DNA of 64,000 nt from Arthrobacter pascens (GTDB lineage: Bacteria > Actinomycetota > Actinomycetes > Actinomycetales > Micrococcaceae), in the NCBI RefSeq assembly GCF_030816475.1, contig NZ_JAUSXF010000001.1, positions 3,286,001 through 3,350,000 of the forward strand, written 5' to 3'. Both the position numbers and the translations under genes were made by a program. Within the stretch, counting starts at the first letter, position 1; every line of letters begins with the position of its first letter. Below the pieces are notes generated by a model that saw only the letters and a program-made list of their open reading frames with translations, did no database searches and was not told the origin of the DNA. Shown piece by piece: positions 24,266 through 32,902 of the stretch.

Positions 24266-25518
24266 TGCCCCAGGCCGCCAGCTCGGAGGTCGCTGCTGCG
24301 GTTGCCGAGGCGCACCGCCGGGAGTGGGCGTTCGTGCTGGCGGCCACGGTGCGCGTTACCGGCGATATCGATGCAGCCGAGGAAGCTGTCCAGGACGCGT
24401 ACGCCAGCGCACTGTCCACCTGGGGTCCGCGCGGCATCCCGAAGAACCCCGGGGCATGGCTCACCGTGGCGGCGCGGCGACGGGCACTGGATATGCACCG
24501 GCGGGCCGCCACGGCGCAGCGCGCTCTCCCGAAGCTTCTTGAGCCGGAGGAGTATCTACCGGACGATGCGGACCTGGAACCGGAGGACATTCCCGATGAT
24601 CGCTTGCGGCTGATCTTCACCTGCTGCCATCCCGCGCTCGCCCCGGACGCCCAGGTGGCCATGACGCTGCGGCTCCTCTGCGGGCTGTCCACGGCTGATG
24701 TGGCGCGGGCTTTCCTCGTCCCGGAGGCGACCATTGCCGCCCGCATCACCCGGGCGAAGAAGAAGATCGCGGCCGCCCGCATCCCTTACCGCGTTCCCGC
24801 GGCGGCGGAGCTGCGGGAGCGTCTGGACGGCGTCCTGTCCGTCGTCTACCTCCTGTACACGACCGGTCATACCGCTCCGTCGGGACAGGATCTGATGCGC
24901 AGGGATCTCGCCGAACGCGGCCACGAACTCGCGAGGATGCTCCGCGTCCTGCTTCCCGACGACGGTGACGTTGCCGGGCTCCTCGCCCTGGTTCTACTCA
25001 CCGATGCCCGTAGCGGCGCCAGGGTGGACGAGCAGCGTGAGCTGGTCCTCCTGGAGAACCAGGACCGGTCCAGGTGGGACCGGCGGGCCATTGCTGAAGG
25101 ACTGGCTCTCCTGCGCGAGGCGTTGAAGCTCCGGCCGCCGGGCCGCTTCGCCCTGATGGCGGCAATCGCCGCGGTCCATGACGAGAGCGCATCCTGGTCC
25201 GACACTGACTGGCTCGAGATCCTCGGCCTGTACGACCTGCTGGTGGAGAAGTGGCCGTCCCCGGTCGTCAAGCTCAACAGAGCCATCGCGCTCGGCTTCG
25301 CGGTGGGCTATGCCGAGGGCCTGGCGGAACTGGATGCACTAGGCACCGAGCCGCAGCTGGCACGCTACCCGTATCTTGCTGCCGCACGGGCCGACTTCCT
25401 GGCCCGGCTGGGCCGTTCCGACGACGCCCGGACCGCCTTCGAAGAGGCGCTGATCCTGACGGAAAACGACACGGAGCGACGCTACCTGCAGACCCGCCTG
25501 AGCGAGCTGACGGGCTGA
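24265..25518 (+). CDS. ECF42-family sigma factor with C-terminal DUF6596/TPR-like domain
   Basis: Protein of 417 residues. Sigma regions 2 and 4 fill the first 180 or so residues (GDIDAAEEAVQDAYASAL, AQVAMTLRLLCGLSTADVARAFL). A long helical C-terminal domain follows (LNRAIALGFAVGYAEGLAEL, YLAAARADFLARLG), the TPR-like extension of ECF42 sigma factors. This extension stands in for an anti-sigma factor. The ATG overlaps the YciI stop. The signal it senses is not known. Confidence 0.92.
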   Translation: MPQAASSEVAAAVAEAHRREWAFVLAATVRVTGDIDAAEEAVQDAYASALSTWGPRGIPKNPGAWLTVAARRRALDMHRRAATAQRALPKLLEPEEYLPDDADLEPEDIPDDRLRLIFTCCHPALAPDAQVAMTLRLLCGLSTADVARAFLVPEATIAARITRAKKKIAAARIPYRVPAAAELRERLDGVLSVVYLLYTTGHTAPSGQDLMRRDLAERGHELARMLRVLLPDDGDVAGLLALVLLTDARSGARVDEQRELVLLENQDRSRWDRRAIAEGLALLREALKLRPPGRFALMAAIAAVHDESASWSDTDWLEILGLYDLLVEKWPSPVVKLNRAIALGFAVGYAEGLAELDALGTEPQLARYPYLAAARADFLARLGRSDDARTAFEEALILTENDTERRYLQTRLSELTG

Positions 25519-25555
25519 TTGCCGGCGCTACTCCGCCGTCGTTCTGATGGAAGCG

Positions 25556-26047
25556 TCAGCTGATGGGGAAGACGAGCAGGGACCCGCTGGCCGTAGCGAC
25601 CAGTTTGCCGCTGGCGTCGGTGACCGTGCCCTCTGCGAAAGCGACTCTGCTGCCAGGCTTCGTCACAACGCCCACACACGTCAACGGGCCGCTGCCGGCC
25701 CGGACTGGCCGCAGGTAGTTCACCTTGATTTCTATCGACGTGTAGCCCTGCCCCTTCGGGAGGGTGGTTTGCACAGCGCAGCCCAGGGCTGAATCGAGGA
25801 GGGAGCACACCAGCCCGCCGTGGACTGCCCCAATGGGGTTGTAATGGGATTCGTCCGGCTCGCAGGTGAATGTGGCCTTTCCCGGGGTTGCCTCAACCAG
25901 GGTCATGTTCAGCAGTTCACCCATAGGCGGTGGCGGCAGCTTTTTGCCCATCATGGAGTGCAGGTAGTCAAGGCCGCTCATGCCCGGCATGGCTGCCGCG
26001 CCAACGCCGGGGTCATCCCAGCTGACAAGTCGCGTTCGTTCTGTCAC
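25556..26047 (-). CDS. PaaI family thioesterase (hotdog fold)
   Basis: Protein of 163 residues with the PaaI-type hotdog signature NPIGAVHGGLVCSLLDSALG. The Gly and acidic residues of that loop form the acyl-CoA thioester-hydrolysing site. The GTG start follows TAGGAG. It is divergent from a TetR regulator with 166 bases between the starts, so it may be that regulator's target. The acyl group is unknown. Confidence 0.87.
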   Translation of the reverse strand: MTERTRLVSWDDPGVGAAAMPGMSGLDYLHSMMGKKLPPPPMGELLNMTLVEATPGKATFTCEPDESHYNPIGAVHGGLVCSLLDSALGCAVQTTLPKGQGYTSIEIKVNYLRPVRAGSGPLTCVGVVTKPGSRVAFAEGTVTDASGKLVATASGSLLVFPIS

Positions 26048-26213
26048 TGCTGCTCCTAATTGGTGTGTTGGTCATGGGCACCACGTTATGGCAACTGCAC
26101 CAAGAGTGCATCGGCAGAAGCCTGATCCGCCACTTTAGTGTTCCTTCTATTATACGAGTTGTTACTGCATAGTAGCTATTAGGATGGAAATCGAGCGAAG
26201 GATGGAGAAACCG

Positions 26214-26792
26214 ATGGGTCGAGCTTTGCGGGCGGATGCCGAGCGCAGTGTCCGTGCCATTTTAGAGGCTGCGGAACAGGTGCTGGCTGATGACCCCAGG
26301 GCTTCGATGGAGCAGATCGGCGAGATGGCGGGACTGACCAGGACGACGGTCCACCGCAGGTTCGCCAACCGCCAGGCCCTCATGGATGCTCTCGCCATTT
26401 CCGCCAAACAGCAGCTTGCCGACGCGATCGAAGCCGGCAACCCCGATTCCGCCCCGCCACTCGTCGCGCTGCATCGGGTGACGGCAAATGTGCTGAGGAC
26501 AAAAAGCGCGTGGAGATTCACCCTGGGCAGCCCGCTGGCAGACACAAGCGCGGCCGCCGAGATCTGGGACCGGATCAACGGCCGCTGCATGGACCTCCTC
26601 ACCAGATGCAGGAGTGAAGGGCTGCTCCATCCGGATGCGGACCTGGAATGGACGCGGCAGGTGTACTACGCACTCCTGAGCGAGGCGATGCAGCGATTCC
26701 CGGAAAACGAAGAGCCGAACGCGAGCGCCATCGACGGACTCGCCACACTGGTCATCGACACCCTGCTGCACGGAACCGGAAGACGAAACTGA
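26214..26792 (+). CDS. TetR/AcrR family transcriptional regulator
   Basis: About 192 residues, with an N-terminal TetR-type helix-turn-helix (MEQIGEMAGLTRTTVHRRFANRQALMDAL) and a helical sensor domain. I place the start at the ATG at 26214, which has GGAG six bases upstream; 26184 is an in-frame alternative. It is divergent from the thioesterase gene. The AT-rich stretch between them (26140-26180) should hold the promoters and operator, but no clean dyad stands out. Confidence 0.88.
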   Translation: MGRALRADAERSVRAILEAAEQVLADDPRASMEQIGEMAGLTRTTVHRRFANRQALMDALAISAKQQLADAIEAGNPDSAPPLVALHRVTANVLRTKSAWRFTLGSPLADTSAAAEIWDRINGRCMDLLTRCRSEGLLHPDADLEWTRQVYYALLSEAMQRFPENEEPNASAIDGLATLVIDTLLHGTGRRN

Positions 26793-26813
26793 CAACCCGG
26801 CTGCCGCCGTCGT

Positions 26814-27299
26814 CTACGTCAGCCGCTTTTTAAAGCACAAGGAAAAGGGAATGGCAGTGGCATAGGGCTCATACACGGGAATGCGGGTGTAGCCCAGCTT
26901 CAAGTACAGGGCCACTGCTTCCGGCTGCTGATCCCCGGTCTGGAGAATGACCCGCGAGGCTCCCCCGCGTGCCGCGATCGCCTCGATCTCGCCCATCAGC
27001 AAACTGGCAATTCCCCGGCCCCGTTCGCTCTCCAGCACCACCACCCGTTTGACCTCCCACTCCCCACGCAGGGAACGGAGGGCCGCGTGGCCAACCGGAC
27101 CGCCGTCGTCGGACACTGCCAGGACGGTGGCGAGAACGTCAGCCGGATCGACCGCCAGGGCAGCGAGGGCAGCGTCCCGCCCGGGACCGGGCTGCAGGCG
27201 GGACGCATACCTGCCATGAAGGTCCTCCTCCAGGATCCCCTGCAGCTCCGCGGCACGCTCATCAGTCCACAGGACCTGCTCAAACCTCACAGCTGACAC
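26814..27299 (-). CDS. GNAT family N-acetyltransferase
   Basis: About 161 residues. The acetyl-CoA loop reads SERGRGIASLLM, after the strand EVKRVVVL, and the C-terminal part LYLKLGYTRIPVYEPY is typical of GNAT enzymes. I place the start at a GTG at 27299 with GGAG five bases upstream; GTGs two codons before and three after are also possible. Substrate unknown. Confidence 0.85.
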   Translation of the reverse strand: MSAVRFEQVLWTDERAAELQGILEEDLHGRYASRLQPGPGRDAALAALAVDPADVLATVLAVSDDGGPVGHAALRSLRGEWEVKRVVVLESERGRGIASLLMGEIEAIAARGGASRVILQTGDQQPEAVALYLKLGYTRIPVYEPYATAIPFSLCFKKRLT

Positions 27300-27330
27300 G
27301 GACACTCCATTTCCACTGGTTCCGTATGGA

Positions 27331-28158
27331 TCAGGCGGGAAGCTTGTTGAGCTTGCGGAGCTGCCGGTCGAACATCCGCACCGGCACGAAACGGCGCATG
27401 GCCGACAGCCCGGCGCTGCGTAAGCTGCCGGAGTATCGCACCTTCGGATTCTCGTCGGTGGCGGCAGCGACAATTGCCTTTGCAACGGTGGCAGGGTCGT
27501 CGCCGTCCTTGACCGCGCCGTTCATGAACTCCTCGAACACCCTGCGGCGCTCGGCGTACACCGGCAGCGGCCGGTCCGGCCTGATGCTGTTGGCCTCAAA
27601 GGAGGTGTTTGTCCAGGCAGGCTGGACCAGGATGACCCGGACGCCGAATTCGCGGAGTTCGTGATCGAGGGACTCCGAGTAACCTTCTAAGGCGTGCTTG
27701 GTTGCCGCATACACGGCCATGTACGGCTGCGGCACGACCCCGAGGATTGACGACAGATTCACGATGCGGCCGCTCTTCTGGGCCCGCATGATCGGCAGGA
27801 CGGCGTTGGTCAGGCGGATCACGCCGAACACATTGACGTCGAAGATCTGCTGGGCCTGCCCGGCGGAACTCTCCTCTGCCGCACCCGAGTATCCGATACC
27901 CGCGTTGTTGACCAGGACGTCGATGCGCCCGTGCGCCTCGATGACGCGGGCGATTACTTTTTCGACAGACGCGTCGCTCGCCACGTCCAGGTCAACGAAG
28001 TGCACTCCGGCTACCGGCTCGGCTTTCGCCGCGTTGCGGCTGGTTCCGATGACGGTGAAACCTGCCCCCACGAGCCCGACGGCGACCGCCTTGCCGATGC
28101 CTACTGACGCCCCCGTCACGAGGGCTACTTTTTGCGTTGCTGCCAATTCCGCCTCCAT
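27331..28158 (-). CDS. SDR family oxidoreductase (classical)
   Basis: Protein of 275 residues with TGASVGIG for NAD(P) binding, NNAG for the central strand, the catalytic Ser in NLSSILG, and YAATK for the Tyr-x3-Lys pair. It is a classical short-chain dehydrogenase of the ketoreductase/retinol-dehydrogenase-like type. The ribosome site is weak. It follows the GNAT gene's promoter region on the same strand. Substrate unknown. Confidence 0.9.
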   Translation of the reverse strand: MEAELAATQKVALVTGASVGIGKAVAVGLVGAGFTVIGTSRNAAKAEPVAGVHFVDLDVASDASVEKVIARVIEAHGRIDVLVNNAGIGYSGAAEESSAGQAQQIFDVNVFGVIRLTNAVLPIMRAQKSGRIVNLSSILGVVPQPYMAVYAATKHALEGYSESLDHELREFGVRVILVQPAWTNTSFEANSIRPDRPLPVYAERRRVFEEFMNGAVKDGDDPATVAKAIVAAATDENPKVRYSGSLRSAGLSAMRRFVPVRMFDRQLRKLNKLPA

Positions 28159-28240
28159 AAGTCGACGTGTCAGCCACGCCCTTAATACCAGTTACAGCAC
28201 TGTATCATTTAGACGTTGATGGGATCCAGTGTTGTTTCTG

Positions 28241-28915
28241 TTAGCTGGTCGCGCCGGAAGCGATGACGCCGGCGCCGAGGGCCGTGATGATGCCGCTGCT
28301 GACGCGTTCGACAACGGTGCTCACCTTTGGGCGCTGCAACCAGGCCATCGCCTTGTAGGCGATGAACGCTACGGCTGCCAGGTACAGGAACCCGATTACC
28401 GCTTCCACTGAACCGAGAACCATCGAGGCGGCCATGATGTCGCCTCCCTGCGGGATGAACTGCGGAACGATGGCCAGGTAAAAGAGGCCAACCTTGGGGT
28501 TGAGCAGAGTAGAGAGCGCCCCCGCGCCGAGACCAGCCATGATGCTGTATTGAACAGACTCGCCTTCATTGCCAGGCTCCAAGCTGCCTTTTGCTGCTTT
28601 CCGGGTCTTCAGGAACGAGGAAATGCCGAGGTAAAGCAGGTAGAGACCGCCGGCGATCTTGAGCCAACGGAAGACCTCAGCGGATTGTTCCAGGATCGCT
28701 GCGAGCCCGACGCCGACAAGGGCAGCCCATGCAAGGGCGGCGACCGCCGAGCCAGCCGCGGCCGCGATCCCCGCCCCGGGCCGGTTTAAGGCAATGCGCA
28801 GCACCAGGAACGTGTCTGGTCCGGGCGTCAGGGACAGAACGAGGCATAGCCCGGCGAAGGCGACGAGGGAAGCAATGGTCACGATGACGATTATCCATGT
28901 ACGCGCCTTCTTCAC
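28241..28915 (-). CDS. LysE/RhtB family translocator
   Basis: Protein of about 224 residues with six hydrophobic segments and the LysE hallmark SLTPGPDTFLVL near the start, plus LLNPKVGLFYLAIVPQF in the middle. The family exports amino acids and their analogues. The extent of the N-terminus is uncertain: the GTG at 28915 gives an unusually long leader, and a GTG about 12 codons further in would give the usual length. Confidence 0.9.
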   Translation of the reverse strand: MKKARTWIIVIVTIASLVAFAGLCLVLSLTPGPDTFLVLRIALNRPGAGIAAAAGSAVAALAWAALVGVGLAAILEQSAEVFRWLKIAGGLYLLYLGISSFLKTRKAAKGSLEPGNEGESVQYSIMAGLGAGALSTLLNPKVGLFYLAIVPQFIPQGGDIMAASMVLGSVEAVIGFLYLAAVAFIAYKAMAWLQRPKVSTVVERVSSGIITALGAGVIASGATS

Positions 28916-28967
28916 GAAGGCATGGTCGCCCTATAGGCTCCCATCAGCATCCACGTCAAGGAGCACA

Positions 28968-29501
28968 ATGAAACGCATTCGGTTAGGGCCAGGCCTAATA
29001 CCCTGCCTGCTTCTTAGCATGCTGCTGACAGCATGCGGTGACAATATGACGGGGGCGCCGGTCACCACCCAACCCGCGCCCAACTCCACCAGCCCAATCC
29101 TTGGTTCTACCACCACCCAGGTTCCAAGCGGTGGCCCTGTAGCGTGCGTTGACTGGGTCCGATTCGAGACCCCTCAAGACCAATACAACAACGCCTCCCT
29201 TGTGCTCATCGGAAAATCTGTAGGTCGAGCCGGAGAAACCACCATCTACGGGCACGAGGCCACGACCCACCTTGTGGAAGTCGAGCAGGTACTCAAAGGG
29301 GACCCCGGAGGTGGGAACCTCCGCATCTCCTCCATGCCTCCGACCTGCACTGGAGGAGTGTCCTACCCGGAGGGTGATCCACTGGATCCCAATCAGAGAG
29401 CCATCATTTTTGCGACCCGGCAGGGCGGTGAGTGGTTCACAGTGACGCCGGCCCAAGGAGTCCTGCCTTTCCAACAGGGCGCAGAGCTTCCCTTTCGCTA
29501 G
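28968..29501 (+). CDS. Putative lipoprotein, hypothetical
   Basis: Protein of 177 residues. A signal peptide ends in LLTACG, so it should be lipidated, and a Thr/Pro/Ser linker follows. The compact domain (ASLVLIGKSVG, HLVEVEQVLKGDPGGGNLRI, RAIIFATRQGGEW) resembles the small OB/TIMP-like domains used by secreted proteins that bear on influx of metabolites. That comparison is only by strand pattern. AAGGAG precedes the ATG. Confidence 0.75.
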   Translation: MKRIRLGPGLIPCLLLSMLLTACGDNMTGAPVTTQPAPNSTSPILGSTTTQVPSGGPVACVDWVRFETPQDQYNNASLVLIGKSVGRAGETTIYGHEATTHLVEVEQVLKGDPGGGNLRISSMPPTCTGGVSYPEGDPLDPNQRAIIFATRQGGEWFTVTPAQGVLPFQQGAELPFR

Positions 29502-29562
29502 TTGAAGATCCCGGTCTACTCACAGACCTCCCAAGCCGCCAATGCGCTGACGCATCGAATAG

Positions 29563-29709
29563 CAAGGGCCCAAGTTCGTTGTCGACTACACGGAGCCTGG
29601 GTCTCGAAGCGATGAACACGAATTTCTTTCTGAAGCTGAAGCCTGTGACTACTTCCTAGAAACAATGAAACGCTTTTACCCGGGCGGCCCTTCTACGAAT
29701 AATGCCTAA
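29563..29709 (+). pseudogene. Gene remnant without a start codon
   Basis: After a TAG at 29560 the frame stays open for 48 codons and ends with TAA at 29707-29709. The predicted stretch (FVVDYTEPGSRSDEHEFLS, then EAEACDYFLETMKRFYPGG) has the composition of a real acidic protein end, but there is no usable start upstream. It overlaps the end of the convergent hypothetical gene. It looks like the C-terminal remainder of a decayed gene. Family not recognised. Confidence 0.4.
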
Positions 29710-30157
29710 CTATTTCAAGGACGTGGACATAGTTTTGCGCGAGAGTGGGGGCTGCGGTTGCAAGACGTCTAATGGCGACCCGAACGACGTCGACAGCGAC
29801 GGTCCTCGTGACACGAACCCGGGGATAACCTTCCTCAACCACCTCCCAATGCGCTCCGGGAATGGTGTGCGTTAGGACATCTCCGTAGAACATCCCGATG
29901 GGGCGGCCCAGCCTTGCCAGCGATTCTTTGTGGCTGGCGTCGTCGATGGCACTATCAATAGCGGCAAGGCTCTTCGCCTTTCGCGGAAGTGCCCGACCTC
30001 TTTCTCGGAAATAATTGAGCAGCTCGTCATATCCGCCGACATTTGTTGGCGCTGGTACTGAGGCATCCGAATCAGATGCCTTGTACTCGGCATATCTCCT
30101 CGGCAATCCCGCCGGAAGCTCCTGCAGGGGTTCAGAGGAATCCTCAGGGACGCTCAT
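29693..30157 (-). CDS. Hypothetical protein
   Basis: About 154 residues. The second half (LARLGRPIGMFYGDVLTHTIPGAHWEVVEEGYPRV, read in parts) has the pattern of uncharacterised actinobacterial proteins in which a helical region is followed by a Gly/Trp/Pro-containing strand pair. There is no export signal or catalytic motif. The ATG at 30157 follows GGAAATCACC; 30178 is the alternative. Confidence 0.6.
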   Translation of the reverse strand: MSVPEDSSEPLQELPAGLPRRYAEYKASDSDASVPAPTNVGGYDELLNYFRERGRALPRKAKSLAAIDSAIDDASHKESLARLGRPIGMFYGDVLTHTIPGAHWEVVEEGYPRVRVTRTVAVDVVRVAIRRLATAAPTLAQNYVHVLEIVRHYS

Positions 30158-30256
30158 TTGGTGATTTCCAATCGACAAAACTCATGGCCGCATTGTGTCA
30201 GCGAAAGACGAAGATAGTCCCTTGGAGGAACGCGCAGCGGAACCCGGGCAAGAACA

Positions 30257-30490
30257 TCAGCCGGCAGTCAGATCCTCATCATTGGCGACAGCCTCGATCC
30301 AATCCACGGCCTGGTCCGAAAGCTGGGGACCATCTGCTGATTCGCCAGCCCACCATCCTGAATCGGTCCTGCCGCCGGTAACCGCCATGATGTCGGCGAA
30401 GACATGCGGCGGCAGCGGCTCGCCGTTGTGCTCAATGAGCCAGCTGCGCGTTTCCGCATCGACGAGAGGCCACCACTCAAGAATGTTCAT
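30257..30490 (-). CDS. Small hypothetical protein, 77 residues
   Basis: A short acidic protein with an N-terminal LEWWPLVDAETRSWLIEHNG block and a helical C-terminal half. The block has the look of a conserved small actinobacterial protein, because Trp and acidic residues are evenly spaced. No ribosome site is clear. Function unknown. Confidence 0.6.
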   Translation of the reverse strand: MNILEWWPLVDAETRSWLIEHNGEPLPPHVFADIMAVTGGRTDSGWWAGESADGPQLSDQAVDWIEAVANDEDLTAG

Positions 30491-30593
30491 GAACGGAGTG
30501 TTGCACCGACGAAGTCCTGTGTACAGATTCCGCCTTCAGCGACCTTCGCACATCATTGATCCTGCCCTCAGCGGGCGCCTACAACCGTTCGTG

Positions 30594-30902
30594 TCAATCG
30601 CGAAGCGGCGACCCGGCAACCTCGAACCGGAATCCTCCGAACGTACCGGACAATAGCGGGCGGGCGCCCGTTATGGATGCCTGGACCTCCGGCAATGCGA
30701 GGGAAGACTTATGCGCCTCCTCGCTCTCCCACAGCTCCACCACAAACACGGTGTCCGGGTCGTTGTCGTTCACACCAACCTCGTAAGCAAGGCAGCCGAT
30801 CTGCCGGAGGGTCTCGCTGCGCCGGGTCAGATAACGCACCAACTCGTCGCGCTTACCTGGGACGGTGCCAAGCGTTCCCACATTCGCAAAGGTCATGGCC
30901 AT
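30594..30902 (-). CDS. Antibiotic biosynthesis monooxygenase (ABM) domain protein
   Basis: Protein of 102 residues matching the ferredoxin-like ABM/quinol-monooxygenase fold: GTLGTVPGKRDELVRYL at the start, CLAYEVGVNDNDPDTVFVVELWES in the middle, then an HKSSLALPEVQ helix. Relatives oxidise quinols or degrade haem, or serve only as small-molecule binding dimers. The start may be 30902 or 30896. Confidence 0.85.
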   Translation of the reverse strand: MAMTFANVGTLGTVPGKRDELVRYLTRRSETLRQIGCLAYEVGVNDNDPDTVFVVELWESEEAHKSSLALPEVQASITGARPLLSGTFGGFRFEVAGSPLRD

Positions 30903-31128
30903 ACCCTAGTAGGACAATGCGAGATTCAAAGGGGAAAGACGGGATTGGGTCCGTAATCTCCTTGAAGGCGGCGTCCACGTGGGCTACAAAACAACACGTT
31001 GACCTGGACCAGGGGTAAAGACTCCATTTCCTTCGCTACCCGCTGAAGTTTCCGGCGGCTATGCCGTGCCAATTGAGGAACCCTCACCGGACGCATCGCC
31101 GTGGGAAGGCCGGAGACGTCGCTGCGGT

Positions 31129-31605
31129 TCAGGTGGTTATCCAGTACCGCAATTTGGGCTTTGTCACGGTCTCCTGGCTGTTGAGAACTTCCGGAACGCC
31201 ATCGTGGCTTTCGATCAGTCGCCGTGACGCAAGGTTGTCGGCGTCGCAGGTGAGCAGCGCCTCGCAGATCCCAAGGTTCCGGGCTTCGATCAGTGCCAGA
31301 TCCAGAATTTGCCCTGCAAAACCGTTCCGCCGGAAGCCTGGGCGCACCGAATATCCAATATGACCCCCGACCAATCGCAGCGCAGGATTGAGGTGATGGC
31401 GTATCGAGACTCGACCCACCAGCTGGCCTCCTATTTCCGCCACCAGAAACGTTTCCGGAACCTGAGTCTCGGACAGAGCGATGCCATGACGAAGGCGTTC
31501 TGTTCTGTCCAGAAAATTCGCCCACTCCATGCCGGGCTCATAGCCCAAGAGGAATTCCAAACCCTCACCGGCAAGTTCTTCATGAGCTCGGGCTGCCTCA
31601 TGCAC
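31129..31605 (-). CDS. GNAT family N-acetyltransferase
   Basis: About 158 residues from a GTG. GNAT signals are HIGYSVRPGFRRNGFAGQIL (acetyl-CoA loop with a degenerate second Arg/Gly) and the C-terminal NLASRRLIESHDG. Relatives usually carry ten to fifteen more residues at the N-terminus. The frame is open a further 13 codons to a TAG at 31645, but with only a CTG available as start. The N-terminus may therefore be slightly shortened. Confidence 0.78.
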   Translation of the reverse strand: MHEAARAHEELAGEGLEFLLGYEPGMEWANFLDRTERLRHGIALSETQVPETFLVAEIGGQLVGRVSIRHHLNPALRLVGGHIGYSVRPGFRRNGFAGQILDLALIEARNLGICEALLTCDADNLASRRLIESHDGVPEVLNSQETVTKPKLRYWITT

Positions 31606-31848
31606 ATCGTGAGGTAAGAGGTGGCGACTGCGCGCTTCCGCCAGCTACATGGTGTGAGGAACAAAAAACAAGACACCACTGCACCTGCGCGCAAGTCTCT
31701 CGCTAGTCGGGCGCATGGGCGACGTCGACGGGCTGGAAGACCTCGGCAGGCTCGGTCACATGGCTGGCTGCAGACACCGATCGGGGTTTGCGCTGGTCTG
31801 CCCTCACTGCTACTTTGTGGTCATCTTGTCGCAAAGGAGGAACGAGCC

Positions 31849-32445
31849 GTGAAGCTCACGATCAGCCTGCAGATCACCCTTGATGGTGTCGCCCAGGCCA
31901 ACGGCGGCAACAACGAGGAAATGGACCCCGGGTTCACTCGTGGCGGCTGGGCACTTCCGCTCAACGACGGCGACGCCGTTCAGTACATCCTCGACACCTG
32001 GAGACGACCCGACGCATTCCTTCTCGGACGGAAGACCTACGGGCTGTTCGAGACCTACTGGGGTGCACGCAGCGACGATGGCGGCTTCGGCGAGGCAATC
32101 AGCTCGAAGCCGAAGCACGTCGTCTCAACCACCCTGACTGACCCGAACTGGGAACAGACGACGGTGATTACCGACGCCCTTCCCACCCGTGTACAGGAAC
32201 TCAAGGCGCAGCCCGGCGGCGAGCTTCTCGTCGTTGGCAGCGTCTCACTCGCACGGTGGCTGCTCGAGAACGAACTGGTCGACGAACTGAATCTGATCCA
32301 GTTTCCCGTCATCATCGGCGAAGGCGAACGCGTATTCCCCCACCACGGGCTCGATTTCGCCCTCCAGCTCACGGACTCTCGCGTCTTCGGGACCGGAATC
32401 GTGGGCCTCACCTACCGAGTGGGCGGACGCCCCGAGTACGCCTAA
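31849..32445 (+). CDS. Dihydrofolate reductase family protein (RibD C-terminal-like)
   Basis: Protein of 198 residues starting at a GTG eight bases behind AAAGGAGG. ITLDGVAQANGG, AFLLGRKTYGLFETYW and LLVVGSVSLARWLLENELVDELNLI are the hallmarks of the YwjB/RibD-C reductase family, which binds NADPH in a DHFR-like fold. It is a paralog of the gene at 51574. Substrate unknown. The 240 bases upstream hold nothing I can support. Confidence 0.88.
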   Translation: MKLTISLQITLDGVAQANGGNNEEMDPGFTRGGWALPLNDGDAVQYILDTWRRPDAFLLGRKTYGLFETYWGARSDDGGFGEAISSKPKHVVSTTLTDPNWEQTTVITDALPTRVQELKAQPGGELLVVGSVSLARWLLENELVDELNLIQFPVIIGEGERVFPHHGLDFALQLTDSRVFGTGIVGLTYRVGGRPEYA

Positions 32446-32560
32446 CACGTGCACCCGTCGCCGCGCGAGCAAGGTGCTGATTCAGCCCTAACACCACTCC
32501 GGCCCAGCCATAACAACTGCACTGCCCGCCATAACTGGAAATGCACCGAAAAACACACGG

Positions 32561-32659
32561 GTGGCCATTGAGTACGACCCCGAACCTCCTTTCGACCACG
32601 GGTCACCCGCAAAGGCAGACCCTCGATATGTCCAGGAAATGATCAGCACTGGTCACTGA
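32561..32659 (+). pseudogene. C-terminal remnant of a DJ-1/PfpI-family gene
   Basis: A 32-codon open stretch ends in TGA and contains VAIEYDPEPPFDHGSPAKA. The YDPxPPFDxGSPxKA pattern is characteristic of the C-terminal end of one group of DJ-1/PfpI (ThiJ-like) proteins. The upstream frame is stopped by TAA at 32489 and no catalytic Cys region is present. It therefore appears to be the tail of a deleted gene. Confidence 0.6.
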
Positions 32660-32712
32660 CTTTCGTGCCCCGTAGCCGATCACTCTAAGGCTACGAGCCC
32701 TCCTACGCAGTG

Positions 32713-32738
32713 TCCCGGTGAGAGATCCCTCACCGGGA
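32713..32738. terminator. Strong stem-loop
   Basis: TCCCGGTGAG and CTCACCGGGA form a perfect 10-bp stem around the 6-base loop AGATCC. It lies about 50 bases after the DJ-1/PfpI remnant and may be that lost gene's terminator, or a leader element of the hypothetical gene at 32903. Confidence 0.55.
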
Positions 32739-32902
32739 TGGCTGCAGCCGGAAGGAACTGTTCCGGACGGCGGAAGCCCACTGATTCTATTGGAGGCCAC
32801 CGGGTCTGTGAGTCTTGACAGCAGAGGGCCATCAGGCATCATCGGTGGTGTGTCACTGAACGGAATGGGGGCCGCGCTGATGACGGAAAGAGGAGCTAAG
32901 CA

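Larger units (their letters stand above)
32446..32902. other. Intergenic region with a gene remnant and two stem-loops
   Basis: No complete gene is supported. The stretch contains a DJ-1/PfpI-like C-terminal remnant (32561-32659), a long stem-loop (32713-32738) and a second dyad, CCGGAA with TTCCGG (32748-32766). Confidence 0.5.

Noticed and set aside
30926..31128. Minus-strand coding between the ABM-domain and acetyltransferase genes
   Set aside because: A stretch reading RRKLQRVAKEMESLPLVQVN looks protein-like, but I recognise no family, start or domain, so it is not reported as a gene.
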